Source: Coleophoma eucalyptorum (taxonomy: Eukaryota > Ascomycota > Leotiomycetes > Helotiales > Dermateaceae). From it: a stretch of DNA of 64,000 bases. A program made the translations under genes and the position numbers. Shown one piece after another: positions 33,934 to 45,608 of this stretch (the first letter of the stretch is position 1; each line of letters begins with the position of its first letter). Under the pieces are notes generated by a model. It did no database searches. It was given only the letters and a program-made list of their open reading frames with translations, and was not told the origin of the DNA. Where the stretch lies: contig JALRME010000020.1 in the NCBI GenBank assembly GCA_026120035.1, forward strand, positions 434,001-498,000. The letters are read 5' to 3'.

Positions 33934-36090
33934 ATGCTATATTCCTCTCTTGCTTATGTCTCGACGACATTGAGCCTGCTTTTCGGCGTCGGTGAGGCCG
34001 CCCGCGCGGGTTATGCACTAAAGGAGTCACATCACGTACCAAGCAAGTGGTTGAGACTTGGACCAGCGCCAGCTGGACATTTGATCCAACTGCAGATTGG
34101 GTTGAAGCAGAGCAATTTCGAGGAACTTGAGAGACATCTCTTCGAAGGTAGCATATCACAGCATCTCGATGACGATATTTTACTAATCACGTGCGGCACA
34201 GTATCTGATCCGTTCCATCATCGTTATGGTCAGCATCTTTCTGGTGCAGAGGTCCAAGAATTTGTGAAGCCTTCTACCGAAGCTCTTGATCAAGTCTGCA
34301 AATGGCTTCTGGGCAACAATGTTTCTCTTGGCCAACTCCAATACAGCCCGGCTAAGGATTGGGTGAAGGCAACACTTCCGGTCGCTGTAATAGAACAGCT
34401 ATTGGACACCAAGTACTCTGTCTATAAACATCAGGAAGATGGAACTAGCTTGGTACGAACACCGGATTGGTCTCTTCCAACCAATCTTCATCAGCACATT
34501 CATGCAATCCAACCCACAAACTCGTTTTTCCAACCCGTAGCCCAGAAGTCACAGATCATGAGAGTGATGAACGCTCCAGAACTATCCATAGCCACGGTTG
34601 CAAAGTCTGGCAATGATGCATTATCGAAGGCTTGTAACACTACAGCAATGACTCCTAAGTGCTTAAGGACACTTTATGGTAAGTAGAAAGAACAATAACG
34701 TCCTATTTTTCTCTGACACTAGAATAGGAACTCTGGACTACACTCCTTCTGCATCAAATGGAAACCAAATCGCCCTCACTAACTACTTAGATGAAGCAAA
34801 CAACCGTTCAGATATCTCGATTTTCCTTGAAAAGTACCGACCTGACGCTGCATCTGCTGCATACAATTTCACAGTACAAATCATTGCCAATGGGGACAAT
34901 CAGCAGACGCCCAATAATGCTAGCGAGCTCGATGCAGGGAAAGATCAAGAAGGCAACCTTGATGCTGAAACTATCATTGGAATGACGTATCCTACAAATT
35001 TGACTACCTACAACACTGGTGGTAGCCCTCCCTTTACGCCGGATATGATGTCGCCCACAAATACAAATGAGCCCTATCTAGTATGGCTACAGTATGTGCT
35101 AAACCAGACAACCCTCCCACAAGTGATCAGTACCAGCTATGGCGACAACGAACAAACCGTGCCAAAGTCATATGCTGAAGCAATATGCAATGGATTTGCA
35201 CAGCTGGGGGCTCGAGGCGTGAGCGTTCTTTTCGCAAGTGGAGATAATGGGGTTGGAAAGAGTGGAGATTGCTTTACCAATGATGGGCAGAATAAATCGG
35301 CATTCTTACCTGAGTTTCCTGCGAGCTGTGTAAGCTACTCTCTTCAATGTCCCAATTTCACATCAGCTGATGCAGAACACTGATTGCTAAATAGCCTTAT
35401 GTGACAACCGTTGGCGCTTCTAAGGATATCAAACCAGAAGTTGTCGCGTACGATGCTGCTAACAACTTTAGCTCTGGTGGTGGCTTCAGCAATTACTTTA
35501 CAAGACCATCCTACCAAGAGAGTGTGGTTTCGAATTATATAAGCAATCTAGGTGCTCAATTTGAAGGGCTTTATAATACTTCTGGACGAGGTTATCCTGA
35601 CATTGCAGCTCAAGGGTTCAGATATGTAACGATATGGAATGGGACTGAGGCATTTTTGGATGGGACGAGGTACTTCTCCTCATATCGATAAAGATATAAA
35701 TACACCGCTAACATAGATTTTCAGTGCCGCTACGCCAACAGCTGCGTCTATTATAAGCTTGGTGAATGATGCGTTGCTATCGGCTGGTAAACCAGCTCTC
35801 GGATTCCTGAATCCTTGGCTTTATTCAACTGGCTACAAAGCCTTTACGGATATCACGAATGGAAGTTCCCTCGGGTGTGAAACAACTGGATTCCCAGCTG
35901 CCAATGGGTGGGATGCAGCCACTGGTTTCGGAACTCCTGTAAGCATGTCCTATTGAAAGCAAACTCGTAGGATTGAGTTGCTGATAATAGTTTCTCGTAC
36001 CAGTATTTTCCGAGTATAAAGAATATTGCTCTTGGGAATGGTAACAGGTTAGAAGTCAACTTAGTTCTGTTTTATACGAAGATATACTAA
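33934..36090 (+). CDS. Secreted tripeptidyl peptidase, sedolisin family S53
   Basis: Acid serine-carboxyl protease that removes tripeptides. Exons 33934-34147, 34202-34678, 34728-35329, 35395-35669, 35725-35938 and 36004-36090 give 622 aa. Residues 1-22 are a signal peptide. The propeptide has VSDPFHHRYGQHLSGAEV (typical S53 activation region; it appears only after intron 1 is removed) and ends near residue 225. Catalytic residues: Glu305 and Asp309 in QEGNLDAE, the oxyanion Asp in FASGDNGVG, and Ser523 in GTSAATPTAAS, created across intron 4. The Ca2+-site region DPATGFGTP-like appears as DAATGFGTP. The last short exon (YFPSIKNIALGN) fits the family end. If intron 5 is retained, the protein stops 18 bp after the GTP motif. 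Confidence 0.9.
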
Positions 36091-36323
36091 TTGTGACATA
36101 GTCGCTCAAAAATGACAAATCTTCCCTTCCTGATAGCTACATTTACGGTCGTATCTGCACTTGTATGCGCCTGAGAACATTTTTCTCCCGAGGAGATCGT
36201 TATAGATATTGGAGTTTACGTTCTTTCGTCCACAGGTATCATGCATACTGAAAATCAGTACACAACCCTCGAAAGATGACCCACTAGAGATGGGCTGGGA
36301 GCTTCAGCATGCTCCCGAGTATT

Positions 36324-36671
36324 CTAACCACAGGAAGGTACAAGACCTCCAAGCTCGATGCCTACGGCTGCTATCACCTCTCCAAAATCCACGATGTTTG
36401 CTTTTCCTTTGCAACAATCCTCACAGCCGAAAACTTCACTTGGATCCAAATGTATAAACACCCTCTCCATCATACCATTCAACTCTCCACGCTCAACAAA
36501 ATCAAATATAGCAGCAGCTGGGATCTTGGTCTTCTTCCCTTTCGGGTCGTCAGGATCGCCAAATACGATGTACATTATGATTTTCGCTACGAGGTCAACC
36601 GTATTCTTGAAAACATCAAATCTTACAATTTCATTGTTCATGGTTTCAAAAAGTTTGGATACTGGACCCAA
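36324..36671 (-). pseudogene. Possible small gene or gene remnant, unknown
   Basis: The minus frame is protein-like for about 110 codons (VDLVAKIIMYIVFGDPDDPK, PAAAIFDFVERGELNGMMER, EVFGCEDCCKGKANIVDFGE). It has no ATG at its beginning; the first in-frame ATG is near MNNEIVRFD. No signal or membrane segment. It could be the last exon of a gene whose upstream part has decayed. The opposite strand is also open, so this remains doubtful. Confidence 0.3.
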
Positions 36672-37162
36672 AAACTTGGAGAGTATTAAAGTAGATTCTT
36701 ATCATTAAAGAAACCTGACAAAGGTTTGGGCACTGGAAGGGAGGGTTAAGCAAAGATCTTTGATGACCTCCAAGCTGTAGAGTGGTTCATTGTTGGTATA
36801 GAAAGACTTCGAACCATGGTAGTAGAATATACCTAATTAGTCATTGTCAATGTATCTGGTTGTTTGAAACCGTTTCTATCTTCTCAATCTTTTTCAGACA
36901 TATGATTACAAGTGAAAGAGGGAAATTGAATGAATTCACATACATCTATGATCCAATCTTGACCTTCTTGATAGGGTCTGGTGGAGAGATTCATGAAGGC
37001 ATATATAGTATTGAAGCTAAGGTTATGAATAAATAGTTGGAAAGCCAGAAATACCGAGGCAGTAAAGATTGTGTTGGAACATTGATATACCAACTGCATG
37101 TGCATATATTTGGAATATCGTTACACCACTTGTATGTTCCCGTGTTTGCGCTCGGATGCAAA

Positions 37163-37312
37163 CACTATATTGGTATTACTACGGAGGTCGAATCGATACC
37201 TAATAGGAGTATTTATAAGACCTCCATCACACTCACTTAGAAAGATCATCTACATTTTTACCTCACGAATTTGACCTGTTGTTCATACAGTTGAAATAAG
37301 AGGTATACCAGC
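37163..37312. repeat. Dispersed repeat, copy B
   Basis: Same orientation as the copy at 27.2 kb. It keeps TATTACTACGGAGGTCGAAT, GACCTCCATCACACTCACTT and GATCATCTACATTTTTACCT. In this copy, GGAGGTC and GACCTCC form a clean inverted repeat around about 30 bp. The copy differs by a deletion of about 35 bp and by mostly transition changes. Confidence 0.75.
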
Positions 37313-37416
37313 AGATTGAATTTTGTACTGAAAAGTATGTAAAAGGAAGGTAATCAAAATCTTTAGAAATTACTGATTGTACAATTATACTTGGTTTACT
37401 GTCAGGGGCTCCTTCA

Positions 37417-38914
37417 CTAATCCTTCTTTATTTCAACTCTCTTTGCTCGGTAAACTTCTCCAGTCCGTTCAATCTCCTCTTCAGCATTCTTTCCTCTTCC
37501 TTCTGCTTCCAGCTTTCGTACGAGCGAGAGAACATGCTCACCAAAGTATGAGATGTCTTCGTCGTAATGAAGGAATGCTACAAGGACAATGTCAATTCCT
37601 AGACTCTTGAGTAAGAGGATTCGATCCGCGACTTGTTCTTTGGTGCCGATGAGTTTGGTTTTAAATCCTAAACGAAAAATTAGAAATGATACAGCCTAAC
37701 ATGATTTTAAAAAGCAGAATTTACCATCGTTATATTGTACCAAGTCTTCGAATTTGCTATTCGCCCACATACCCTTCTTGTCCCCTGTCGAGCTACCAGC
37801 CTGCTGGACAGCATCCCCAAAGGCCTCAACAGCCTCCTTATCAGCCTTTCCTTGAATCTCCTGCAGGACCCGAATCGCCTCGACCTCGGTCTCCTTCACA
37901 ATTGCAAACCCGTTGACTGCAAAATGGATCTTATCTTCGCGGCCCAACTTCGCAGCGCGCGTCTTCACGTCGGCAATCTGCTCCTGGAAACCTTCGAGCG
38001 TGTTGCCGTTCATGAAATAGTAATCTGACACTGACGCACCATTCTCCCGTGCGTCAATAGAGTTCCCTCCCTGGAAAATCAGTGGGTGTGGACGACCTGG
38101 CAGTGAGAGTGGTTTGGGAGAGAGCGAGTAGTCGTGGAATTGATAGAAGTCGCCTTTGTAAGTGAATTTTGGTTCTGTCCAGATTCCTCTCAGGCATTCC
38201 ATGAACTCGCGAGAACGTCTTGTTCATTTTGTTAGGTAATTGAATCAAGATTGTATTTGATGTACTTACCTATACCGCTCTGCGTGCTCTAGCCACCACT
38301 GGCCGATGCTCGTAAATTCTGCCTTGAACCACCCAGACACAATATTGACTGAGATGCGGCCATTGGTGTAATGATCAATACTTGCAATTTGCTTTGCTGC
38401 GACTGCGGGGTTCCAAGGACCCGGGAGAAGAGCTGCAATCACATTGAGTTTCTTAGTGTTGTGCAGCAGTGCTTGTGAAAATGAGACGGATTCGTGTTGG
38501 TTTTCCTAGAATTGACGTTCAGCGTAAGGAAACCAGTTTCTTACGTCCTCGAGGACTTACTGCTCCATATCCTGCCATAAATCGAATCTGTGTCAGGGCA
38601 TATTCAAACCCGACCTTTTCCGCTGTTTGAGCATATTTCACGTTGGATTCGTAATCCCAACTAGACATGTCAGATGTCCATCTTATAAGCTTAGAAGGGG
38701 CTACTAATCACCTTGTTCGCTGCGGAATTTTAGATATGACAAGGCCGCCAGATACATTTGGAACCCAATAACTAATTCACAGTAAGTTTGGTTACACAGC
38801 CGAGAATATGATAGCTTACGCAAATTTGACTCGGCCAGAAGAATCATTGACGCCTTCTGCAGCAGTAAAAGTGTGGCCATTGGAATGTCCGTTCTGTGCA
38901 AAGTCTGTCGCCAT
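37417..38914 (-). CDS. FMN-dependent monooxygenase, luciferase-like (dimethylsulfone/alkanesulfonate type)
   Basis: Luciferase-like flavin monooxygenase that would use FMNH2 from a partner reductase to cleave a C-S or related bond. Six exons: 38914-38820, 38771-38712, 38660-38561, 38505-38270, 38218-37725, 37667-37417 (411 aa). Motifs run in family order: FAYWVPNVSGGLVISKIPQR, AEKVGFEYALTQIRF, LNVIAALLPGPWNP, NGRISVNIVSGWFKAEF, YRRSREFMECLRGIW, FQGGNS, and KTKLIGTKEQVADRI near the end. This order matches the SfnG/SsuD/NTA-monooxygenase branch. All introns were needed to keep the frame and all have GT-AG ends. It lies head-to-tail with the MDR enzyme upstream. The exact sulfur substrate is inferred from family only. 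Confidence 0.88.
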
Positions 38915-39682
38915 TTCGTTGCTGTGATTATGGAATGTGATATTCTTCAAGAGTAACTTGAAAAGTAGCTCGTTAAAAGTGTGAGATAAATTGAACTGTA
39001 GAAATTCAGACTGAACAGGCTGAGCAGAGCCCCAGCAGGAGGAGATTGATATATTTAGACTGTTTTATCGCGGGGTCAGAGCCTATCCAGATCTTCTGTT
39101 TTCCAGTCATTGTTAAATCAGTTCACAATGACAACACTGGTTGACGCCATGCCCCATGTCAAATTTGCCATCTGCAAGTGCAGGGCTCAGAGAATCTCCA
39201 TCGAGCACACCTTCAACCGAACTACGCACCAAAAAAACATAGTACGCCAATGTACGCCCAAGGAATGACGAGTAGAGCTAAAATAAGATGCAATCTGTGC
39301 CATAACGGCGATGCCCATATATCTCAATTGCCGAAAATTCGGCGCACGGCATTTTCCCACGATGATCCTTTGAATGATTAGCAAATTACATACTTTGAAA
39401 ACATGGGTATTTCACATTCGCGGGGTAGATACTCCATCTAATAGCACTTTAAGTTGAAAGCTATCTACAATACTATTTTTGTTCCCGTTATGATTGCACA
39501 CTTCGACAAAATATTGGAGATAATACCAGCGCTTTTTATTTTGTTAATCTTCGATCAGAGCTTTTCTACACATGCTAGTATCTAGTTTGCAAAAATGTTC
39601 ACACGGCACTGTCATCGCGAACAAAAGACAGCGCCGTAAACCAAATAAAAACCAGGAGATCGCAGCGAGCTTTTCCCTATTG
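38915..39682. other. Intergenic region between two minus-strand enzymes
   Basis: Promoter of the monooxygenase and 3' UTR of the MDR gene. No gene seen. Confidence 0.5.
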
Positions 39683-41173
39683 TCAATTATGCACCAGAGG
39701 CACGACGATTCTTGGTCCATTAACAGATCCGTCGCGCAGTCTATCTAAAGCCGCATTTACACCATCCAACCCACCATCCGCTGATTCAATATCTGGAGTG
39801 TAAATTAATCCTTGACCAAGTAGTCGTTCCAAGTAAAGCATTAAAGATTGCCCGACAACGGGAACTTCGTGAAAGACTTTGATGGGAACGGAATGGTAGA
39901 CCACGCCAGTGACAGGCTCTTTTGACAGGCCAGCCAACCCTACAAGATGAGCTCTCTTGCCGTCCTGCCCACTTTGTAGGACTTGAGCCAGTAGAGCAGA
40001 GCTTTCTTTGCCTCTTGTATCAAGAGCAAAGCGCAATTTCCCTTTAGTGATATTTTTGACAATCTCAACAGCACGAGAGGTATCATATCTGTCAACTAGT
40101 ATGTCCGCACCGTATTTCAGCATTCGTTCTCCATTCTGAGCCACATCGATTATAGCTATAACCTTCAGTCCCGCAAGCTTTGCAAGTTGAATGGCACAAC
40201 AACCTGTCGCTGAGGAACCTAAAAACTGTCAGTAGTTTACTACAGGAGAGACATGAACCAAAGTACCTCCCCAGATTGCCAACCAATCACCTGCACTTGG
40301 TCTTTCATGCTTCTCTATATTGTCGAAGCACTCCTCTTGTATGTCTTGTGGCAGGGAAGCTCGCCCTTGTTCTCGAACCAGCAACAGTATATCTGGTCCC
40401 TGTGGGGTATTCCCGAATCTCAGTCCCAGGCAGATTCCCAATGCAAGTGTAGCTGCGACGAATGCGACCCCCAGTGGAGCTGTGTCATTTACAGTGAGAT
40501 GTCCCGGTATTCTGCAAGCATTGAAATCGGAAACGATTGCGTATTCTTGGTATGCAGACTTTCTGGAATCGCGATAGTCGGTAGAGATTCCAATTACCTT
40601 TAACATCAGCTATCGGTTTCTGGAAAGGACATACATGCGTACTAGGTCTCCTATCTTGAATCTGGATTTCGCTCTGGTCTGCCTGACTACGATGCCTGCA
40701 AAATCTCTACCACCAATACACGGCAGTGCTGGAAGGCCAAAACCAAAGTCTCTGTGTGCCAGTCAGTATCTGAATGCATCAAGTGGTGATTTTACCCACG
40801 GTGCTTTCCAATCAATTGGGTTGAGTCCTATAGCCTGGACCTTCACCAGCATTTCTCTTTCATCGCTTAACTGTGGCACATCATACTTTGTTCGAACATA
40901 TGATTGCTTTGGCGCATGAAGTAGTAAGACTTGTTGATTTCGAATATCGAAGTGTTCCGAACTATTTGTTACATATGCTTGGAGGTCTAAATTCGAAGTT
41001 TTTGATTTCAAATCATCTCTGTCGAGATATTGCTTCGAAACAGTGTCTCGAAGTGTGCTGTTATCATCCTCCGAAGTTGGCGTTTTTGGCGGCGTCAAGC
41101 AATCTCTTTTGTGGCCCTGACTTGAGGTGAACATTTTGCGTACGTCTCGAACCGAACTCAGACCAAATATCAT
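39683..41173 (-). CDS. Zinc-free MDR oxidoreductase (quinone/enoyl reductase-like)
   Basis: Medium-chain dehydrogenase/reductase of the group that includes fungal trans-acting enoyl reductases and toxD-like proteins. Exons 41173-40800, 40751-40643, 40597-40267 and 40218-39683 give 449 aa. The catalytic domain starts near QQVLLLHAPKQSYVRTKYDV, then VQAIGLNPIDWKAP joined to DFGFGLPALPCIGGRDFAG. STDYRDSRKSAYQEYAIVSD follows, and the NADPH site is WGGSSATGCCAIQLAKLAG. No structural zinc Cys cluster is present. About 70 residues of Ser/Thr-rich extension precede the usual N-terminus; a second ATG at residue 14 (MFTSSQ) is an alternative start. No polyketide synthase is nearby, so a stand-alone reductase is more likely than a PKS partner. 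Confidence 0.85.
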
Positions 41174-41794
41174 AGTTGATGTTGCAATGAATTCGGAGTG
41201 ACAATCAAGATACCGGCAATTCTAGGTCCATAGACTCGGAAGGAATACAGAACGTGCCAATGCCCCAAAGTAAAATGCGCTACGAGCACTGAAAGTAACT
41301 TCCAGAATTAAATGCCTGTGACGTTGACGTGGATAATATCCGTCTCGGCGGAGCAGTTTAACAATTTGTGTCTTATTCACATGGGCTTGGATTGGAGGGA
41401 TCTCAAGTCGTCAAATACGCGAGGAATTGCGTGATACTCCAAAGTATGGCTGATCTCCTTCCCCAGGATCTTACAAACCAGTTAACATAATCTGCGGAGA
41501 AGTATCCAATCAACACCAGATTTGATCTATTTTGTGCTTGTGATATAGTTTTTAGGAACGACCTGTGCTAGCCTGGGCTTTCCTTCGGTACATGCGATGG
41601 CAAATGTCCTCAATCAACCTTAAAAAGTCGCCATCGAAAAGAAAATAATTAACAGGGATGTAGGGGTTGGCTATTTGATTCCAAAAGCTCATATGGCTCA
41701 CCCACTAGTCTTCTGTTATTTGACCATAATATGAGACAGTCAGCATCTTGAATTTTGAGATACCAGTTCACTAATCCAAGTTATTACCTGCAAG
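41174..41794. other. Divergent promoter region (MDR / acetate-transporter family)
   Basis: Shared upstream region of two divergent genes. No coding signal. Confidence 0.5.
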
Positions 41795-42713
41795 ATGTCT
41801 TCCGGCGACAGCATCAAGAAAAGCATTGTCAGACGAAGCAGTTTAGAGATCGCCAGTCGTGATATCTATCCAAATATCACCCCAGAGACACCATTTAGTA
41901 ATGGATCATTGAGTCCTCCCGGCCAGCCTACAATCCATTTTGTGCCGAGTACTCTGAAAAGTACTCTTGGTAGTCCTGTGAGTTCTAATCCTGAGCATTC
42001 AATGATAATCAACTCATCGCATTTTGAAGACGGCTCTTGCAATTGGAGCTTTTTCCACAACTTTGACGACATTGTCGCTCAGTCTCATGGAATGGCGTGG
42101 AGTCACTACAACAAATGTCTACATCGGGAATTTCTTTTTCGGTAAGCTTCATAGATATGAACGACGCCACCACAAAACTATTCCTAACAGACCTTTTATA
42201 GTGGCAGGAATCGGTATGGTCATTTCTGCACAGTGGGAACTCGTTCTGGGAAATTCTTTTGGATACACAGCACTAAGCGCCTTCGGATTCTTCTACGGAG
42301 GCTTTGGGGCTATCATTACTCCGCTATTCAGTGTCACTGAATCCTACGGCACCGATACAGTCCAGTACAACAACGCACTTGGATTCTTTGTCCTCATGTG
42401 GGCAGTTCTCAATCTATTCTTTTTCTTCGGCTCTCTCCCCATAAATCTCGTCTACATTGGCATTTTCGGCTTTGTGGAAGTATGCTTCACGCTCGTGGCT
42501 GCGTCATATTTCGCTACTGCAGATGGACACTTCGAGGCCGCGAGAGCGCTGAAGGTTTCTGGTGGTGTTTTTGGCTTTTTGGCAGGCTTATTGGGTTGGT
42601 ATACTATGGGCCACCTTATGTGCCAGACTACCTTTTTCTGGCATTTCCCCATGGGTGACACTAGTCGCTTCTTTATTAGAGCGGACAAAGACCAGAAATC
42701 GAGGTTGGAATAA
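41795..42713 (+). CDS. GPR1/FUN34/YaaH (AceTr) family transporter
   Basis: Six-TM family of acetate/succinate or ammonium transport proteins (yeast Ady2/Ato). Exons 41795-41977, 42030-42141 and 42202-42713 give 268 aa. The cytosolic N-terminus contains SIVRRSSLEIASRDIYPNI. The family signature NPAPLGL is degenerate here and is assembled over intron 1: SP joined to TALAIGAFSTTLTTLSLSL. Later motifs are normal: VAGIGMVISAQWELVLGNSF, FGFFYGGFGAIITP, YNNALGFFVLMWAVLNLFFF, and FLAGLLGWYTMGHLM. It faces the MDR gene across a shared promoter. The altered signature makes the substrate uncertain. Confidence 0.87.
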
Positions 42714-43239
42714 ATAGTTTTGGGGCACATCAGAAAAATCGATCTGGATGGATTGCATCTTCGGTGGTTACAAGCGGGCAACTCCAATGAATAGCGCATA
42801 TTAGGTCAATCTATTCACTCTTGAAATGGAAAACGGAAATGAGTAAAAATCCATTTACGACTTGGTTGACTATTGATCAGAGTTAATCTGCCACTGATTG
42901 AGTTCTCTCGCATATGGCTGCCATCAAGCGACAAGACTGGGGCGTTGCCCGGCGCCTATGAGATCGAGAGATCGAATTACTGAGATGCACATGCGCTCAA
43001 TGATTACATGAGTTTAGTGCGCAAAATCATTGAAATTTCTGCTGGTCCCTGGACCGTTCATAGCTGTTAATAATGACTTTGTTTCTTGTAAAGATCACGC
43101 CCAAGCGAAGAATTAAATACCAGTTTCCAATTCAATCTTCCTCTCGTATGAATTACGAAAAGTTTGTAAACAGCAAGTTCAAGGTCTAAGACCTGACCTC
43201 TGGATAATACAGAATCCATTAAGACGCCCCTAACACTGT
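42714..43239. other. Convergent intergenic region
   Basis: 3' UTRs of the transporter gene and PTR2. No gene seen. Confidence 0.5.
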
Positions 43240-45608
43240 TCACGTTTTCTTCTCCGACAGATTGTCTTGAACTACCCTACCGGTTTCCAAGTCACCAGCT
43301 TCCATGCTTTGGAAGTTTGCACTTGGTAACATGTTCAAGGCATCTTCATTACGATCCAGAATTCTGTTGTCCCACCAGAAGGCACAGCCACCAATGAAGG
43401 CCAGTATAGCAACAAGACCATAGTTCCAAACCAAGAGGGGATCAGTACTCAAACTGACCAAAGCTTGGGAAAGCGCAGAAGAGATGGCATTCATAAACAG
43501 AGCAACAGCCTGAACGAACGACTTGAGATTGTTTGGCGCTTTGGTGTATGCATATTCAAGCGATGTAATGGAAGCCATGATTTCGGAAAAGCCGATGAGG
43601 CCGTAAGGGAGAAGTTGTACCCATACTGAGATATTGGTGTACAGAGTATCGCCATTCTCGTCTTCACATGAACTTGGTTGGTTGCCACAAGGACTCATCT
43701 TGTAGATATATGCTTGAGTAACTGTGGCAGATACCATGGACATGGATGCGAGGAAAAATCCACAGGTGATACGACGGATAGGGGTGAACGAGATACGCGA
43801 TTTCCGGAATGCAGGATATACAAGCTTGTCCATGATTGGGACTAAGATAACAATGAATAGCGGATTGAAATTGTTAACAATGTCGTTCGGTACACCTCCC
43901 AGCTTCATAGTAGCAGCCTGAGACGTCAGGTTATTCGTCATCTGTCCATATGCAAGCCCTGTGAAGATTTAGAGAACCAGAAATATACTGCAAAGGATTC
44001 ACACGTACAGTACAAAGGATACCATAAGAAGACTTTGCAAGCCAATAAGCCTCGACGAACTTCGTCGACCCATGCGTCATCAAAAGTCATCCATGCTGGC
44101 CTTGCTTCAATCTTAGATGGCATAACAGCTTCCCAAAATCCCGGAGCCTTGATGTTTCTACGGCTAGAAAAAGCATTAGAACCACAGGATACTAGTGTTA
44201 GGAAGTGAAACATACAAAGTGATGGGATTCCAGGACCACCTCTTTGCTATAGCAAGATTCCATAACTTTAGGGCTTTCACAAGAACGGAACCATTTGGCG
44301 CAGTCATGCGATACTTGCCTTTACAAGCCAACATGACCATGGGGCATAAACCTTCATAAACGTTAGTGAATTTCGACTTTTAAGTTAGAGAATGGCCTCA
44401 CAAAGCATCAGCGTTGGCAAAAGATAAGACAACCAGAAACCCACATATTTCTCTGCGTAAACCTAAATTCAAATTTTCAGCATGTGCATCGAGAGTTTGC
44501 AGCCAGAGCCTATATTCTATTGCATAACAAAGTTTGTTAGAAATTTAAGGCTACGTACCATGCCAATAGAGCCCACTAAAGATCCAACATTAATCATCAA
44601 GTAGAAGTAAAGATAAACTCGAGAAATGGTGACGGCTGGGTCCATGACAACGCGTTCACCTTTGGCTGTAGTCTTAACTCGCATAACTGTCTCGGTGCCT
44701 AAGTAGATTTAGTTCTACATTTCAGTCGAAATATGATTCTATATCGCACTTACACTGTTCAGCAATCAGAGGGGAGATGTTAGACTTGAAACCGCCAACA
44801 CCAATACCCATGATCAGGATGCCAATTGAAAAAGCAGCAATAGCACCATTGGGGTGGACAATGACTGGCGGGATTGCGGCTATAATCAGAATTACATGAC
44901 CAACTAATGCAACGCCAATGGAAACTTGAATAGTCTTGAACCGTCCCCAGTACTGGTCAGCCATGTAGGCTCCAAAAAGCGGCATAATATACGACCAGAA
45001 CGCGTTACTGATTCTGGAATGAGTAAAAGATAAGGCCATTGCAGTGTTGGACTTACAAAGTGGTCAACCCTGTTGAAGCACGTTGTCCCATTCCCAGGGC
45101 ACCCTAATGAAAAACAGTTAGGACCAACGTGAGAGTCATAAATCACTCAGTTGAGTTAAATTTGATACAGTGAAGAGGCCATGGCATGGCATCTGCAACC
45201 AATATTTTCCTCTTTAAGGAACCTTTTTCTGAATTTGACTTACAGATTGCCCTTCAAAACCAGCCCCAGTCTTGCTACCTTCTGGAAGTGGCTGTTGTAT
45301 AAAGTTCACGACTACATATATCAGTGGCTATTTTATTTACTGAATAGAAGAGGCTATGGCTCACAAACGGCTGTGGTGCCATAGTATGAGAATCGTTCGC
45401 ACAATTCGACAAACGCAATTGTGTATGCCATCCAGGGGATTTCTCCAGAGACGCGTCGTAAATTAAGGAGATCTTCTTTGCTTGGATAGTCGGAGTTTTC
45501 AACCTGAGTGGATGCTGAACTCCCTGCTTTCTGCATCAAGGGTAGCATCATTTTAGGCTCATGGCTCAGGGCCATCTCTTGGGTCTCGAGAGTGCTGGCG
45601 GCATTCAT
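43240..45608 (-). CDS. PTR2: Di/tripeptide transporter, POT/PTR2 family
   Basis: Proton-coupled peptide uptake at the plasma membrane. Nine exons from the chosen ATG: 45608-45365, 45311-45244, 45103-45057, 45007-44754, 44698-44559, 44462-44402, 44351-44216, 44163-44009 and 43958-43240 (607 aa). Motifs: VELCERFSYYGTTAVFVNFI (TM1 ExxERFxYYG), GAYMADQYWGRF, VGGFKSNISPLIAEQ, YFYLMINVGSLVG (FYxxINxGS), and QLLPYGLIGFSEIMASITSL with EYAYTKAP. All eight introns are GT-AG and restore one frame. The start is uncertain: the reading frame continues upstream (QLDDEYITSSH) to an acceptor-like TTACAG with a stop just beyond, so a further 5' exon is possible. Confidence 0.9.

Larger units (their letters stand above)
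36091..37416. other. AT-rich intergenic tract with repeat copy B
   Basis: It contains a possible small minus-strand ORF (36324-36671) and the second copy of the dispersed repeat. Nothing else is recognised. Confidence 0.45.
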
